A DNA stretch of 5,519 nucleotides. Source: Candidatus Bathyarchaeota archaeon. Lineage in GTDB: Archaea > Thermoproteota > Bathyarchaeia > Bathyarchaeales > Bathyarchaeaceae. Where the stretch lies: assembly GCA_030669695.1 (NCBI GenBank), contig DAOVDC010000056.1, forward strand, positions 1 through 5,519, in the 5' to 3' direction. The notes under the pieces are model-generated. The model was not told where the DNA came from. It saw only the letters and a list, made by a program, of their open reading frames with translations, and made no database searches. The translations under genes were made by a program, and so were the position numbers. Below, in pieces: positions 1-5,456 of this stretch (position 1 is its first letter; each line of letters begins with the position of its first letter).

Positions 1-751
1 CCCGTATTTTCCTTGAACTAAACGATTTAAGAGTAGCGTCAGGAAGAAAAGACCCCAACCTTGGCACAAGCCCCATAGCATCTGTCCCCAACTTGCACAA
101 AACAGCATGTTCAAGCAGTCCTAACGGTTCAATTCTAATGACGTCGCGAGCATGTTTCGACGCTCTTACTGCATGTTTAACCTTAGACAAAGGCGTGCCT
201 AGAACCATCAACCTATCAAGACTTGAACGTATCCAACGTGCAATCTGGGCAAGCTGCACCTCTGACAACTCAGCTTCGACATGTTTACCTTCAACGTCTA
301 CATCCCCAACAACTTTAACGCTCACGGGCATATTGTCACAGAAACAAAAAAGTTCAGTCATTTGCGGAAGCGAAAGCTTTTTCCCATCAGCAAGTTGAGC
401 CTGCAAGCTTTCTAGCGGAATTACAGCGTCACAAGTTTGAGGAGAAAAAACACCTATATCCACGTAAAGCTCGTCTTCGCTCTGGCCAGAAGAAAAAATC
501 TTCCCTCTTACAAAAGAAAATTTTTTCAACTTATCAATAAAGGTTGGCGCCAACCCCATTTCCTTATCGAGTAAACGTAATGCCACGCCTTCATCTTCAC
601 CAGAGACCTCTATCTTAATCCACCCGCGATCTGTCTTACCAACGACCCCTAATCTAACTCCAAGTCCCTTGCATAGAGAAGAAAATACAGGTTCAAACGC
701 TTTAGGGGCGAAAGAACCGTACACCTTTTGAAGCAACGTGACCGTAGGCAT
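1..751 (-). CDS. DUF2110-like archaeal protein, C-terminus cut by the window edge
   Basis: An uninterrupted minus-strand frame of 250 codons begins at ATG 751-749 and runs off the left edge without a stop. The protein starts MPTVTLLQKVYGSFAPKAF and continues with segments such as GWIKIEVSGEDEGVALRLL and MPVSVKVVGDVDVEGKHVEA. It is soluble, with no signal peptide or membrane span. The N-terminal style (LLQK-YG, then a W-x-K-I-x-V-SGEDE segment) and its place after TFE and an HD protein match my memory of the archaeal DUF2110 family, which has no established function. The start is fixed by an ATGA overlap with the TGA stop of the upstream HD gene, which implies translational coupling. The upstream GGGGA is only a weak ribosome-binding site. 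Family assignment is by recognition, not by a search; that the frame is a real gene is nearly certain given its length and the stop-start overlap. Confidence 0.78.
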   Translation of the reverse strand, partial: MPTVTLLQKVYGSFAPKAFEPVFSSLCKGLGVRLGVVGKTDRGWIKIEVSGEDEGVALRLLDKEMGLAPTFIDKLKKFSFVRGKIFSSGQSEDELYVDIGVFSPQTCDAVIPLESLQAQLADGKKLSLPQMTELFCFCDNMPVSVKVVGDVDVEGKHVEAELSEVQLAQIARWIRSSLDRLMVLGTPLSKVKHAVRASKHARDVIRIEPLGLLEHAVLCKLGTDAMGLVPRLGSFLPDATLKSFSSRKIR

Positions 752-1284
752 CAAAGATCCCCAACCAAAGATGAAAACTCTTCATGTAGCTTCGCAATCC
801 TTCCAAGCGAGGGATGCGTCTTGCCCAGTTCTTTTGACAACTTTCCAATAGTACGTTCAATTTTCACCATCCGTTTTCCCTCAATCAACTTATCAGCGTA
901 ACACACAATCTTTTCCTCCATTGTCTGCGGGAGATAACTCTTGATCGGCCAACCTAATTGTTTGGCTTCATCAATGTCTATGCCGCCACCGGCATGACGT
1001 TCGATGATGGATACTATGGAGCTTGGCAAACCCAGCGATTTAGCAATCTCTGCTCCTACAATCGCGTGATCAACGGTATGTGTCCTTGAACGCCCAATAT
1101 CGTGCAGAAGAGCACCAATTTCAACAAGCTGGACATCAACATTCAGTCCTTTCTCTTTACAGGCTTTAGCGATTTGGACGGCAAGAGATGCAACAGTTTT
1201 ACAGTGTTCTATAACCCTGTGAGAACACCTACTTTTAAAAAGAAGTTTCAGCGCCATTTGTCTTGTTGGCAGTCGATCATTCAC
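751..1284 (-). CDS. HD-domain phosphohydrolase family protein (TIGR00295-like)
   Basis: This is a 177-residue soluble protein of the HD superfamily. The metal-binding residues are visible in order: His27 (VIEHCKTV), the His61-Asp62 pair (ALLHDIGRSR), His73, His97 (ERHAGGG) and Asp131 (CYADKL). An intact HD site suggests a metal-dependent phosphohydrolase, perhaps on a nucleotide, but the substrate cannot be told from sequence. The opening residues (LPTRQMALKLL followed by a cysteine and VIEHC) resemble the archaeal TIGR00295 family, which is uncharacterised. The start is GTG at 1284-1282, chosen because GAGGAAGGA lies 5 nt upstream and because it gives the usual short lead before the first helix; Met10 at 1257 is a less likely alternative. 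The gene overlaps the end of tfe by 8 nt and shares an ATGA junction with the DUF2110-like gene, so all three are probably co-transcribed and coupled. Confidence 0.87.
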   Translation of the reverse strand: MNDRLPTRQMALKLLFKSRCSHRVIEHCKTVASLAVQIAKACKEKGLNVDVQLVEIGALLHDIGRSRTHTVDHAIVGAEIAKSLGLPSSIVSIIERHAGGGIDIDEAKQLGWPIKSYLPQTMEEKIVCYADKLIEGKRMVKIERTIGKLSKELGKTHPSLGRIAKLHEEFSSLVGDL

Positions 1285-1813
1285 TTAATTCCTTCCTCAA
1301 CTGCTCAACCTTCTCAGCTAAAACCTTGATAATTTTGCCATTTTCATAATGCATCAACGGTTTGTTGCATGTGGGACATCGGAAAACAAGTTCCATTGCG
1401 TCTTCGAAGGGGATTTTCTTACATCCAAGCGTGGAACAGTAGTAGAAGTCATGATCTTTTTCATAGCCGAGTCTAGTTTGTAGTTTTTCGAGAACATGCC
1501 GTTTCTGATTCAAAATGAAGCCTTCAAGCTGATCTGGTTGAAGCCTCCAGTGAAAAATGAACCAGCCTGTATTTTGGTCTCGGGACCTTCTTAAAGCTAC
1601 GAGAGAACGGTCATAGAATCTGTAGAGAATTTTACGGACGATATTGAGCCGTATTTCTGTTTTGTTTGCGATTTCATCATCTGTAATTTCATTAACCCCT
1701 TTAAGGACATCGATGATCCTAATAGCCTCTTCGTTACCAAATACTTCCGCAACTTTTGTCAGTGTTTTTTCGTCCAGAAATGACAGCATTGGAATCCTCT
1801 GTTCACAAGGCAT
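1277..1813 (-). CDS. tfe: Transcription factor E, alpha subunit (TFE/TFIIE-alpha homologue)
   Basis: This 178-residue protein is the archaeal counterpart of TFIIE-alpha, which binds the RNA polymerase clamp and helps open promoter DNA. Residues about 18-100 form the extended winged helix (VFGNEEAIRIIDVL, then DEIANKTEIRLNIVRKILY, and the wing around TGWFIFHWRL). A linker helix follows (about 95-115). The C-terminal zinc ribbon has Cys126 and Cys131 (CSTLGC) and Cys146 and Cys149 (CPTC), followed by a short charged helix. Length and domain order are typical. ATG at 1813 has almost no ribosome-binding site but sits about 30 nt from a TATA-like box, which fits a leaderless or very short-leader mRNA. 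Met9 at 1789, preceded by AGAGGA, is an alternative start. The 8-nt overlap with the HD gene downstream couples the two. The identification is secure; only the start is in doubt. Confidence 0.95.
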   Translation of the reverse strand: MPCEQRIPMLSFLDEKTLTKVAEVFGNEEAIRIIDVLKGVNEITDDEIANKTEIRLNIVRKILYRFYDRSLVALRRSRDQNTGWFIFHWRLQPDQLEGFILNQKRHVLEKLQTRLGYEKDHDFYYCSTLGCKKIPFEDAMELVFRCPTCNKPLMHYENGKIIKVLAEKVEQLRKELSE

Positions 1814-1825
1814 AGACGTTGTAAC

Positions 1826-1846
1826 ATATAATATATACGTATAAAG
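1826..1846 (-). promoter_or_regulatory. Probable internal promoter for tfe (TATA-like)
   Basis: The 45-bp gap between trm56 and tfe is almost pure A/T. On the minus strand it holds CTTTATAC (1846-1839) and then TATATATTATAT (1837-1826). The first box is centred about 30 nt before the tfe ATG at 1813, which predicts a start of transcription within a few bases of the ATG. The second would place it near 1806 and favour the alternative start at 1789. No T-rich terminator separates trm56 from tfe, so read-through from upstream is also possible. The box is seen in the sequence; its activity is inferred. Confidence 0.5.
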
Positions 1847-1858
1847 CTTTAAATTTCT

Positions 1859-2419
1859 TTACCAAAAGGGCTCAGAATCGTCAAATTTAACCATTTTCTT
1901 TCCATGTCTCTGAGGAAATATTCTCATTTTCGAGCTCTCAAATTCTTTTGACAGCTCTTCACCTTCGAAAAAACGGTCAAGAAAAACGGCTAAGCTTGAA
2001 CACTCAGAATGAGGCTGATTTCCAACAGCTACATTAAAGTCGGAAACTTTTTTGGAAAAAAATTCTGAAGGAACCTTTTGACTGCCAACTATAACTAACA
2101 CGTCTTTTCCTGTAGCCTTAATACGCTGCAAGGCATCACTCGTCTGAATATTTTCTCCATAGACAGTGAGGTGAACCACGAGGCCTTTTTTCTTTTTCCA
2201 CTCCCTTACAGCCTGTTTCCATGGCACTCCCATTTCAAGGAGAAAACGTCCACCCCAATTTTTTGTCACGCTCTCAATTTTCTCTTTAATTTTTTCATCG
2301 CGAACGTCTGCAAGAATCAGCTTTGAAGCGCCTAGAGCGCGGGCTGTTAACGCAACGTGCGTGGTGAGCCTTTTGTCTCTGAGGCGATGCCCCCACCTTA
2401 AAACAACAACTTCTGGCAA
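1859..2419 (-). CDS. trm56: tRNA (cytidine(56)-2'-O)-methyltransferase
   Basis: This enzyme uses S-adenosylmethionine to methylate the 2'-hydroxyl of C56 in the T-loop of archaeal tRNAs, stabilising the tRNA elbow. The 186-residue protein carries the family signature from its first residues (VLRWGHRLRDKR followed by TTHVALTARALGA), then HLTVYG (83-88), VGSQKVP (111-117) and NVAVGNQPHSE (129-139), with LDRF at 147-150. The last motifs belong to the C-terminal SPOUT knot that binds the methyl donor. Length is usual for the family. The start codon is TTG at 2419-2417: an in-frame TAG (the stop of hflX) lies nine codons upstream, no ATG or GTG lies between, and the N-terminus aligns with the expected one. 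The weak ribosome-binding site is AGGTGGAG. The gene lies 24 bp after hflX, in the same frame and probably the same transcript. Confidence 0.95.
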   Translation of the reverse strand: MPEVVVLRWGHRLRDKRLTTHVALTARALGASKLILADVRDEKIKEKIESVTKNWGGRFLLEMGVPWKQAVREWKKKKGLVVHLTVYGENIQTSDALQRIKATGKDVLVIVGSQKVPSEFFSKKVSDFNVAVGNQPHSECSSLAVFLDRFFEGEELSKEFESSKMRIFPQRHGKKMVKFDDSEPFW

Positions 2420-2443
2420 TTTCGTTTCTCCACCTTTTCGTCT

Positions 2444-3736
2444 CTAGTTGCTTTTTGTCCCATGCAGTTGACTTGAATTATGTGCCGAAAACGCTCCGCC
2501 AAGTTGTTCCACCCTTCCCTTGACTTTTTCTGCAAACCATGGAATAGACTCGAAAATAACGTTCACGTTGTCACCCTCATATTTGACGTGATGTACGTCG
2601 CTGTGGTTGAAGAGCCATGAAAGAAATGACATTGATTCATCGGTTACGGGAAGCGAAAAGGATGCTTGAACATAATTCTTAAGGTAGGGCAACATTTCTT
2701 GTTTGAGCAGTTGAGTGTTGGTCTTACAAAGTGCTGAGATAGGTACGGGATTAGGTGCAACATCCTTTACAGCTTCAGTTCGACGTTGTATTTCGTCTGC
2801 TGATAGCAAATCAATTTTATTAAGCGCTGTTATGACCGGGACTCCTGTTGCCCCTATCTTTTGAATTGTGTCAAGACAGCAAGAAAGTTTTCTTTCAATC
2901 ATTTCAAGAGACTCACTTATGTCAACAACTAAAAGAATCAAATCCGAGAACATGGTTTCTTCAAGAGTCGACTGGAACGCTTCTATGAGCGTTAGAGGTA
3001 AACGATCGATGAATCCAACGGTGTCTGTTAACAAAATCTTCTTTTTTGAAATGTTTACCACCCGGGTTGTAGTAGAAACGGTGGTGAATAAGCCTGTGTC
3101 AACGGAAACCGTCTCCTCTGCGAGAGCATTAAAGAGTAAACTCTTGCCTGCATTGGTGTATCCCGCTAAGGAAACTGAGGAGAACCCTAGTTCGAGCCTG
3201 CGCGCACGGTGCAAACGACGCTTTCTTCGTATCTTCTTCAGTTTTTCTTCTACGTAATGGATTCCTCGCCTTGTGGTTTCGTAGTAAAGGTCTACTTCAT
3301 ATTTCCCCAACCCCATAAAACCCGGCTGCTCACTCATCCTAGCTAATCTTACCTTTTCTTTTGCACGAGGCAACTCATATCGCAACTTTGCTAGTTGGAT
3401 TTGAAGCTTGGCTTCTGAGGTTGAAGCTCTTTGAGCAAAAATTTCGAGGATGAGTTGAAAACGGTCAATGGCTTCTACGCCAGTTTCCTTAGCTAGGTTA
3501 TAGGCTTGAACTGGCTTCAGCTCATTATCAAATATCGTTTTTTCGATATTGTTTTGAGCAATCAACTCAGCAAGTTCTTCTACTTTGCCCCTACCAATCT
3601 GATAGCGAGGATTCGGTTTGGTGACTTGTTCAAGTGAGTCGACAACCGTGTAGCCTGCCGACTCAGCGAGGCTTTGAAGCTCGTCTAGGCTGGAGGGTTC
3701 GGATCGGAGTCTACGCTGGATTATAAGGGCTTTCGT
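2444..3736 (-). CDS. hflX: HflX ribosome-associated GTPase (non-canonical ACG start proposed)
   Basis: HflX binds the large ribosomal subunit and, in bacteria, splits stalled ribosomes using GTP. Numbering from the proposed ACG at 3736, the 430-residue protein has the N-terminal domain (KALIIQRRLRS at 2-12, NPRYQIGRGKVEEL at 42-55, DRFQLILEIFAQRAS at 91-105), a basic coiled linker (around 150-185) and the GTPase domain: G1 GYTNAGKS at 192-199, a Thr-rich switch I, G3 DTVG at 238-241, G4 NKID at 306-309 and G5 SAL at 334-336. A C-terminal domain follows (HHVKYEGDNVNVIF). The first ordinary start codon in frame is TTG at 3565, which would remove 57 conserved residues, so it is rejected. The frame at 3736-3734 reads ACG where relatives have Met, with GGAGG 10 nt upstream. 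The first 16 nt overlap the end of mbf1. Alternatives are a base error or a -1 frameshift fusion with MBF1. The family call is firm; the start is not. Confidence 0.93.
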   Translation of the reverse strand, partial: TKALIIQRRLRSEPSSLDELQSLAESAGYTVVDSLEQVTKPNPRYQIGRGKVEELAELIAQNNIEKTIFDNELKPVQAYNLAKETGVEAIDRFQLILEIFAQRASTSEAKLQIQLAKLRYELPRAKEKVRLARMSEQPGFMGLGKYEVDLYYETTRRGIHYVEEKLKKIRRKRRLHRARRLELGFSSVSLAGYTNAGKSLLFNALAEETVSVDTGLFTTVSTTTRVVNISKKKILLTDTVGFIDRLPLTLIEAFQSTLEETMFSDLILLVVDISESLEMIERKLSCCLDTIQKIGATGVPVITALNKIDLLSADEIQRRTEAVKDVAPNPVPISALCKTNTQLLKQEMLPYLKNYVQASFSLPVTDESMSFLSWLFNHSDVHHVKYEGDNVNVIFESIPWFAEKVKGRVEQLGGAFSAHNSSQLHGTKSN

Positions 3737-4278
3737 TCTTTTGTTGCCTCCTTTTTCTTTTTCTTCAGATGAATTACTTCTCCCAGAGTGATCTCTCGAC
3801 GTGAAGATAAAACCGTTGATGGAGCCTTGGGTTCTGAAGGTGGAACAAGTAGTTTTATCTTGAGTGCGTGTCCCAGTTTCTCTGCGAGCGCATGGTCTGG
3901 AGTCATCTTTCCGCTTTCAATTTTCCGAAGAACTGAAACCTTTTCTCCGATTTTTCTTCCCAAATCTTCATGGCTTAGTTCCAATTCTCGTCTTGCTTTT
4001 CTTATGCGTGCACCAAAGTTCTCTACAACTTCTAGGGTTTCGATAAGTGAAGGCGTTGACGGTTTTTTGCTAGAAAGCTTGACCGGTTTGAGTGTTTTGC
4101 CAACTCTTTTTATGCGACGTACAGGCTGTGCTTCCCAGTGGACTGATCCCAGCTTGGCGCAGCCTCCGCAGACAATCATCTTGGCTCCTTCGATCATCGC
4201 CTTGAATGTTTTGCCTCTTATTCTGCGACCGCAGACTTCACATCGGACTATGGTGGTTACCCCAACTGTTTCTACCAT
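3721..4278 (-). CDS. mbf1: Archaeal multiprotein bridging factor MBF1 (zinc ribbon plus HTH)
   Basis: This 185-residue protein has the archaeal MBF1 layout. A zinc ribbon near the N-terminus uses Cys13 and Cys16 (CEVCGRRI) with Cys37 and Cys40 (CGGC). A basic, flexible linker (about 50-80) follows, then a Cro/Xre-type helix-turn-helix at about 87-145 (FGARIRKARRELELSHEDLG, then VLRKIESGKMTPDHALAEKL). The tail ends in five lysines and KERKPL, with no acidic region. MBF1 bridges TATA-binding protein and activators in eukaryotes; archaeal and eukaryotic forms are also reported to bind ribosomes, so a translational role is plausible here. The start is ATG 4278; no other ATG, GTG or TTG sits suitably close before the zinc ribbon. 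Its end overlaps the proposed start of hflX by 16 nt. The MBF1-HflX pairing is, from memory, also seen in Sulfolobus-type archaea. It is the first gene of the minus-strand cluster. Confidence 0.93.
   Translation of the reverse strand: MVETVGVTTIVRCEVCGRRIRGKTFKAMIEGAKMIVCGGCAKLGSVHWEAQPVRRIKRVGKTLKPVKLSSKKPSTPSLIETLEVVENFGARIRKARRELELSHEDLGRKIGEKVSVLRKIESGKMTPDHALAEKLGHALKIKLLVPPSEPKAPSTVLSSRREITLGEVIHLKKKKKEATKERKPL
3747..3751 (-). promoter_or_regulatory. Ribosome-binding site for hflX inside mbf1
   Basis: GGAGG on the minus strand, within a longer purine run (AAAAAGGAGG), lies 10 nt before the ACG at 3736-3734. It is the strongest Shine-Dalgarno match in the window and has no ATG, GTG or TTG in the hflX frame at a usable distance. 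It supports initiation at or close to the ACG rather than at the TTG 180 nt further on. The same bases encode lysine and glutamate codons of the MBF1 tail. Confidence 0.65.
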
Positions 4279-4312
4279 ATTCTATTCTTTATACTTTTGG
4301 AGACACCATAAG

Positions 4313-4320
4313 TTATATTT
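4313..4320 (-). promoter_or_regulatory. Probable promoter (TATA box) for the mbf1 cluster
   Basis: On the minus strand AAATATAA is preceded by GCGCACGC and is centred about 38 nt before the mbf1 ATG at 4278. That predicts transcription starting near 4290 and a leader of roughly 12 nt. It would drive mbf1, hflX and trm56, and perhaps the whole cluster. The box continues into TATAACTTATG, an 11-mer found again at 5447-5457. Confidence 0.5.
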
Positions 4321-4500
4321 GCGTGCGCGGATCAGTTTAGAAGTTGTAACACTCGAATAACATTCACTATTTTTCTCAAACCTCTAATATTCTAAGTACT
4401 GAAAGTGCGCGCGAAGGAACGTTTAGACATGGAAATCTATTGACCAAATCTTCTAATCAGGATCTTGTTTCTTGTCGTAAATGCACGCACTGAGAAAACC

Positions 4501-4508
4501 TTTTATTT
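4501..4508 (+). promoter_or_regulatory. Probable TATA box for the DUF996 gene
   Basis: TTTTATTT is preceded by the A-rich GAGAAAACC, which resembles a TFB-recognition element next to a TATA box. Its centre lies about 41 nt before the ATG at 4546, predicting a start of transcription near 4530 and a short leader that would include the ribosome-binding site at 4533-4537. Confidence 0.5.
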
Positions 4509-4532
4509 GAAAAGGGTAGAAACTCTTTCTGC

Positions 4533-4537
4533 GAGGT
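4533..4537 (+). promoter_or_regulatory. Ribosome-binding site of the DUF996 gene
   Basis: GAGGT matches the anti-Shine-Dalgarno sequence and lies 8 nt before the ATG at 4546, which supports that codon as the start. Confidence 0.65.
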
Positions 4538-4545
4538 AGTATCGG

Positions 4546-5178
4546 ATGACTTTGGAATCAAGCAAGATTTTGGGCGGTGTAGGAGCATTATTGATGGTAA
4601 TTAACCCCTTCTTAGGTGGCTACACAGGCGTCTACGCAGGCGCGTTAGGGTTGGTTGGCCTAATACTTGTACTGATAGCCTTGAAAGGATTGTCCGACCA
4701 TTACAATGAAGGAGGCATATTCAACAACGGGCTCTACGGGGTTATCCTGATGATAATAGGTGGAGTAGTTTTCGTGGCTACGATTGTGGTGACAGCCGTT
4801 AGTTTCTTATCTGCTATAGGTATCGAAATCTCTACGCTCTGGAGTGACCCGACAGCTCTCTCAGGCATTAACTGGCAAGAAGTGGTGAACTTTGATATCC
4901 TCTGGCCTCATATTGCAACTATTCTTGGAAGTTTGGTTGTGCTTTTCGTATTCGTTGTTGTCGCAGCTATTTTCTTGAGAAGATCATTAACCATCCTTTC
5001 TGAAAAGACGGGCGTTGGCCTTTTTGGCACGACAGGATTGATAATGCTGATAGGCGCTGTTTTGACAATAATCGGTGTCGGTCTCATACTTCTCTGGGTT
5101 GCTTTGATACTCCTTACTGTGGCCTTCTTCTCGATCAAGATACAACCCGCTCAACCACCTGAATCAACACCTCCCTAA
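4546..5178 (+). CDS. DUF996 family multi-span membrane protein
   Basis: This is a 210-residue, very hydrophobic protein with no large soluble domain. Membrane segments are visible at about 8-25, 29-49, 62-93, 120-144 and 157-197; the last is long enough for two spans. The family-like signature is ALKGLSDHYNEGGIFNNGLY (45-64), a loop between spans 2 and 3 that I recognise from the DUF996 family of archaeal and bacterial membrane proteins of unknown function. The C-terminus is a short Pro-rich tail (PAQPPESTPP), probably exposed and disordered. There is no cleavable signal peptide. The ATG is supported by GAGGT 8 nt upstream and a TATA-like box. The gene is transcribed away from the information-processing cluster and is probably a single-gene unit. 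Transport or enzymatic activity cannot be inferred, since no conserved charged residues lie inside the spans. Confidence 0.88.
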   Translation: MTLESSKILGGVGALLMVINPFLGGYTGVYAGALGLVGLILVLIALKGLSDHYNEGGIFNNGLYGVILMIIGGVVFVATIVVTAVSFLSAIGIEISTLWSDPTALSGINWQEVVNFDILWPHIATILGSLVVLFVFVVVAAIFLRRSLTILSEKTGVGLFGTTGLIMLIGAVLTIIGVGLILLWVALILLTVAFFSIKIQPAQPPESTPP

Positions 5179-5208
5179 CAAACAAGTCATAGACCCACAT
5201 CAGACACC

Positions 5209-5219
5209 CCTCCTTTTTC
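5209..5219 (+). terminator. Weak T-tract terminator candidate after the DUF996 gene
   Basis: The pyrimidine run CCTCCTTTTTC, with five consecutive T at 5214-5218, lies about 36 nt after the DUF996 stop. Archaeal RNA polymerase can terminate at short U-runs without a hairpin, so this is a reasonable but weak candidate. No stem precedes it. Confidence 0.3.
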
Positions 5220-5258
5220 TACTGTCTCTCCATGAAATACTGCTTGTCCGACAGAAAA

Positions 5259-5285
5259 ACCGTATGCGCGCCAAATTCATACGGT
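5259..5285. repeat. Inverted repeat, 8-bp arms
   Basis: ACCGTATG at 5259-5266 and CATACGGT at 5278-5285 are perfect complements around an 11-nt loop. No T-run follows on the plus strand, so it is not a typical terminator. It could be an operator or the base of an RNA hairpin. Confidence 0.6.
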
Positions 5286-5336
5286 CCATACTATTCTAGC
5301 CAGAAAATATTTCGTTTATGCGCATGCATACAGAGT

Positions 5337-5369
5337 TTAACATTCAAATTTTCAACATATTGATGTTAA
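5337..5369. repeat. Inverted repeat, 10 bp with one bulged base
   Basis: TTAACATTCAA (5337-5347) pairs with TTGATGTTAA (5360-5369) over 10 bp if one T is left unpaired in the left arm. The loop is 12 nt. The stem is AT-rich and of modest stability. Confidence 0.5.
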
Positions 5370-5408
5370 TCGTGTTTGACCGAAGAATGAAGGGAGAAAT
5401 GGCTAAAA

Positions 5409-5437
5409 GTGAAAAGCGTGGAAAACGTTTCTTTCAC
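5409..5437. repeat. Hairpin, 11 bp with a 2-nt bulge and GGAAA loop
   Basis: On the plus strand GTGAA (5409-5413) pairs with TTCAC (5433-5437). After a 2-nt bulge (5431-5432) in the right arm, AAGCGT (5414-5419) pairs with ACGTTT (5425-5430), including one G-U pair, closing a GGAAA loop at 5420-5424. The G-U pair means the fold is slightly better as plus-strand RNA. No T-run follows. Confidence 0.5.
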
Positions 5438-5440
5438 AGA

Positions 5441-5456
5441 ATAAGTTATAACTTAT
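5441..5456. promoter_or_regulatory. 16-bp perfect palindrome overlapping a TATA-like box
   Basis: ATAAGTTATAACTTAT reads the same on both strands. Its centre, TTATAA, would serve as a TATA box about 58 nt before a candidate ATG at 5507 that has GGTGA just upstream. A dimeric repressor binding here would block such a promoter. The right half plus the next base, TATAACTTATG, recurs at the mbf1 promoter (minus strand 4317-4307). Confidence 0.45.

Larger units (their letters stand above)
4279..4545. other. Divergent intergenic region between mbf1 and the DUF996 gene
   Basis: These 267 bp separate two outward-facing genes and hold no open frame of note on either strand. A TATA-like box faces each gene (4313-4320 minus, 4501-4508 plus). 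The 7-mer GCACGCA lies just upstream of each box in the same orientation relative to the gene it faces: minus strand 4326-4320 and plus strand 4483-4489. The central part also has a GC-rich island (TGCGCGCG at 4406-4413) in otherwise AT-rich DNA. No tRNA, box C/D RNA or clear hairpin was recognised. Confidence 0.6.

Noticed and set aside
93..398. Plus-strand open frame of 101 codons
   Set aside because: It lies wholly opposite the DUF2110-like gene, has a low-complexity Ser/Thr-rich product, and has no promoter or ribosome-binding site.
2868..3257. Plus-strand open frame of 129 codons
   Set aside because: It is antisense to the GTPase core of hflX, whose G1 and G3 motifs are intact, and its product resembles no family I know.
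2444..3565. Short version of HflX starting at TTG 3565
   Set aside because: It would start inside the N-terminal domain, losing NPRYQIGRGKVEEL and KALIIQRR, and has no ribosome-binding site at a proper distance.
3788..4360. Plus-strand open frame of 190 codons
   Set aside because: It is antisense to mbf1, which has an intact zinc ribbon and helix-turn-helix; the plus-strand product has no recognisable domain.
4908..5138. Minus-strand open frame of 76 codons
   Set aside because: It is antisense to the DUF996 gene, whose membrane segments and family-like loop explain the region.
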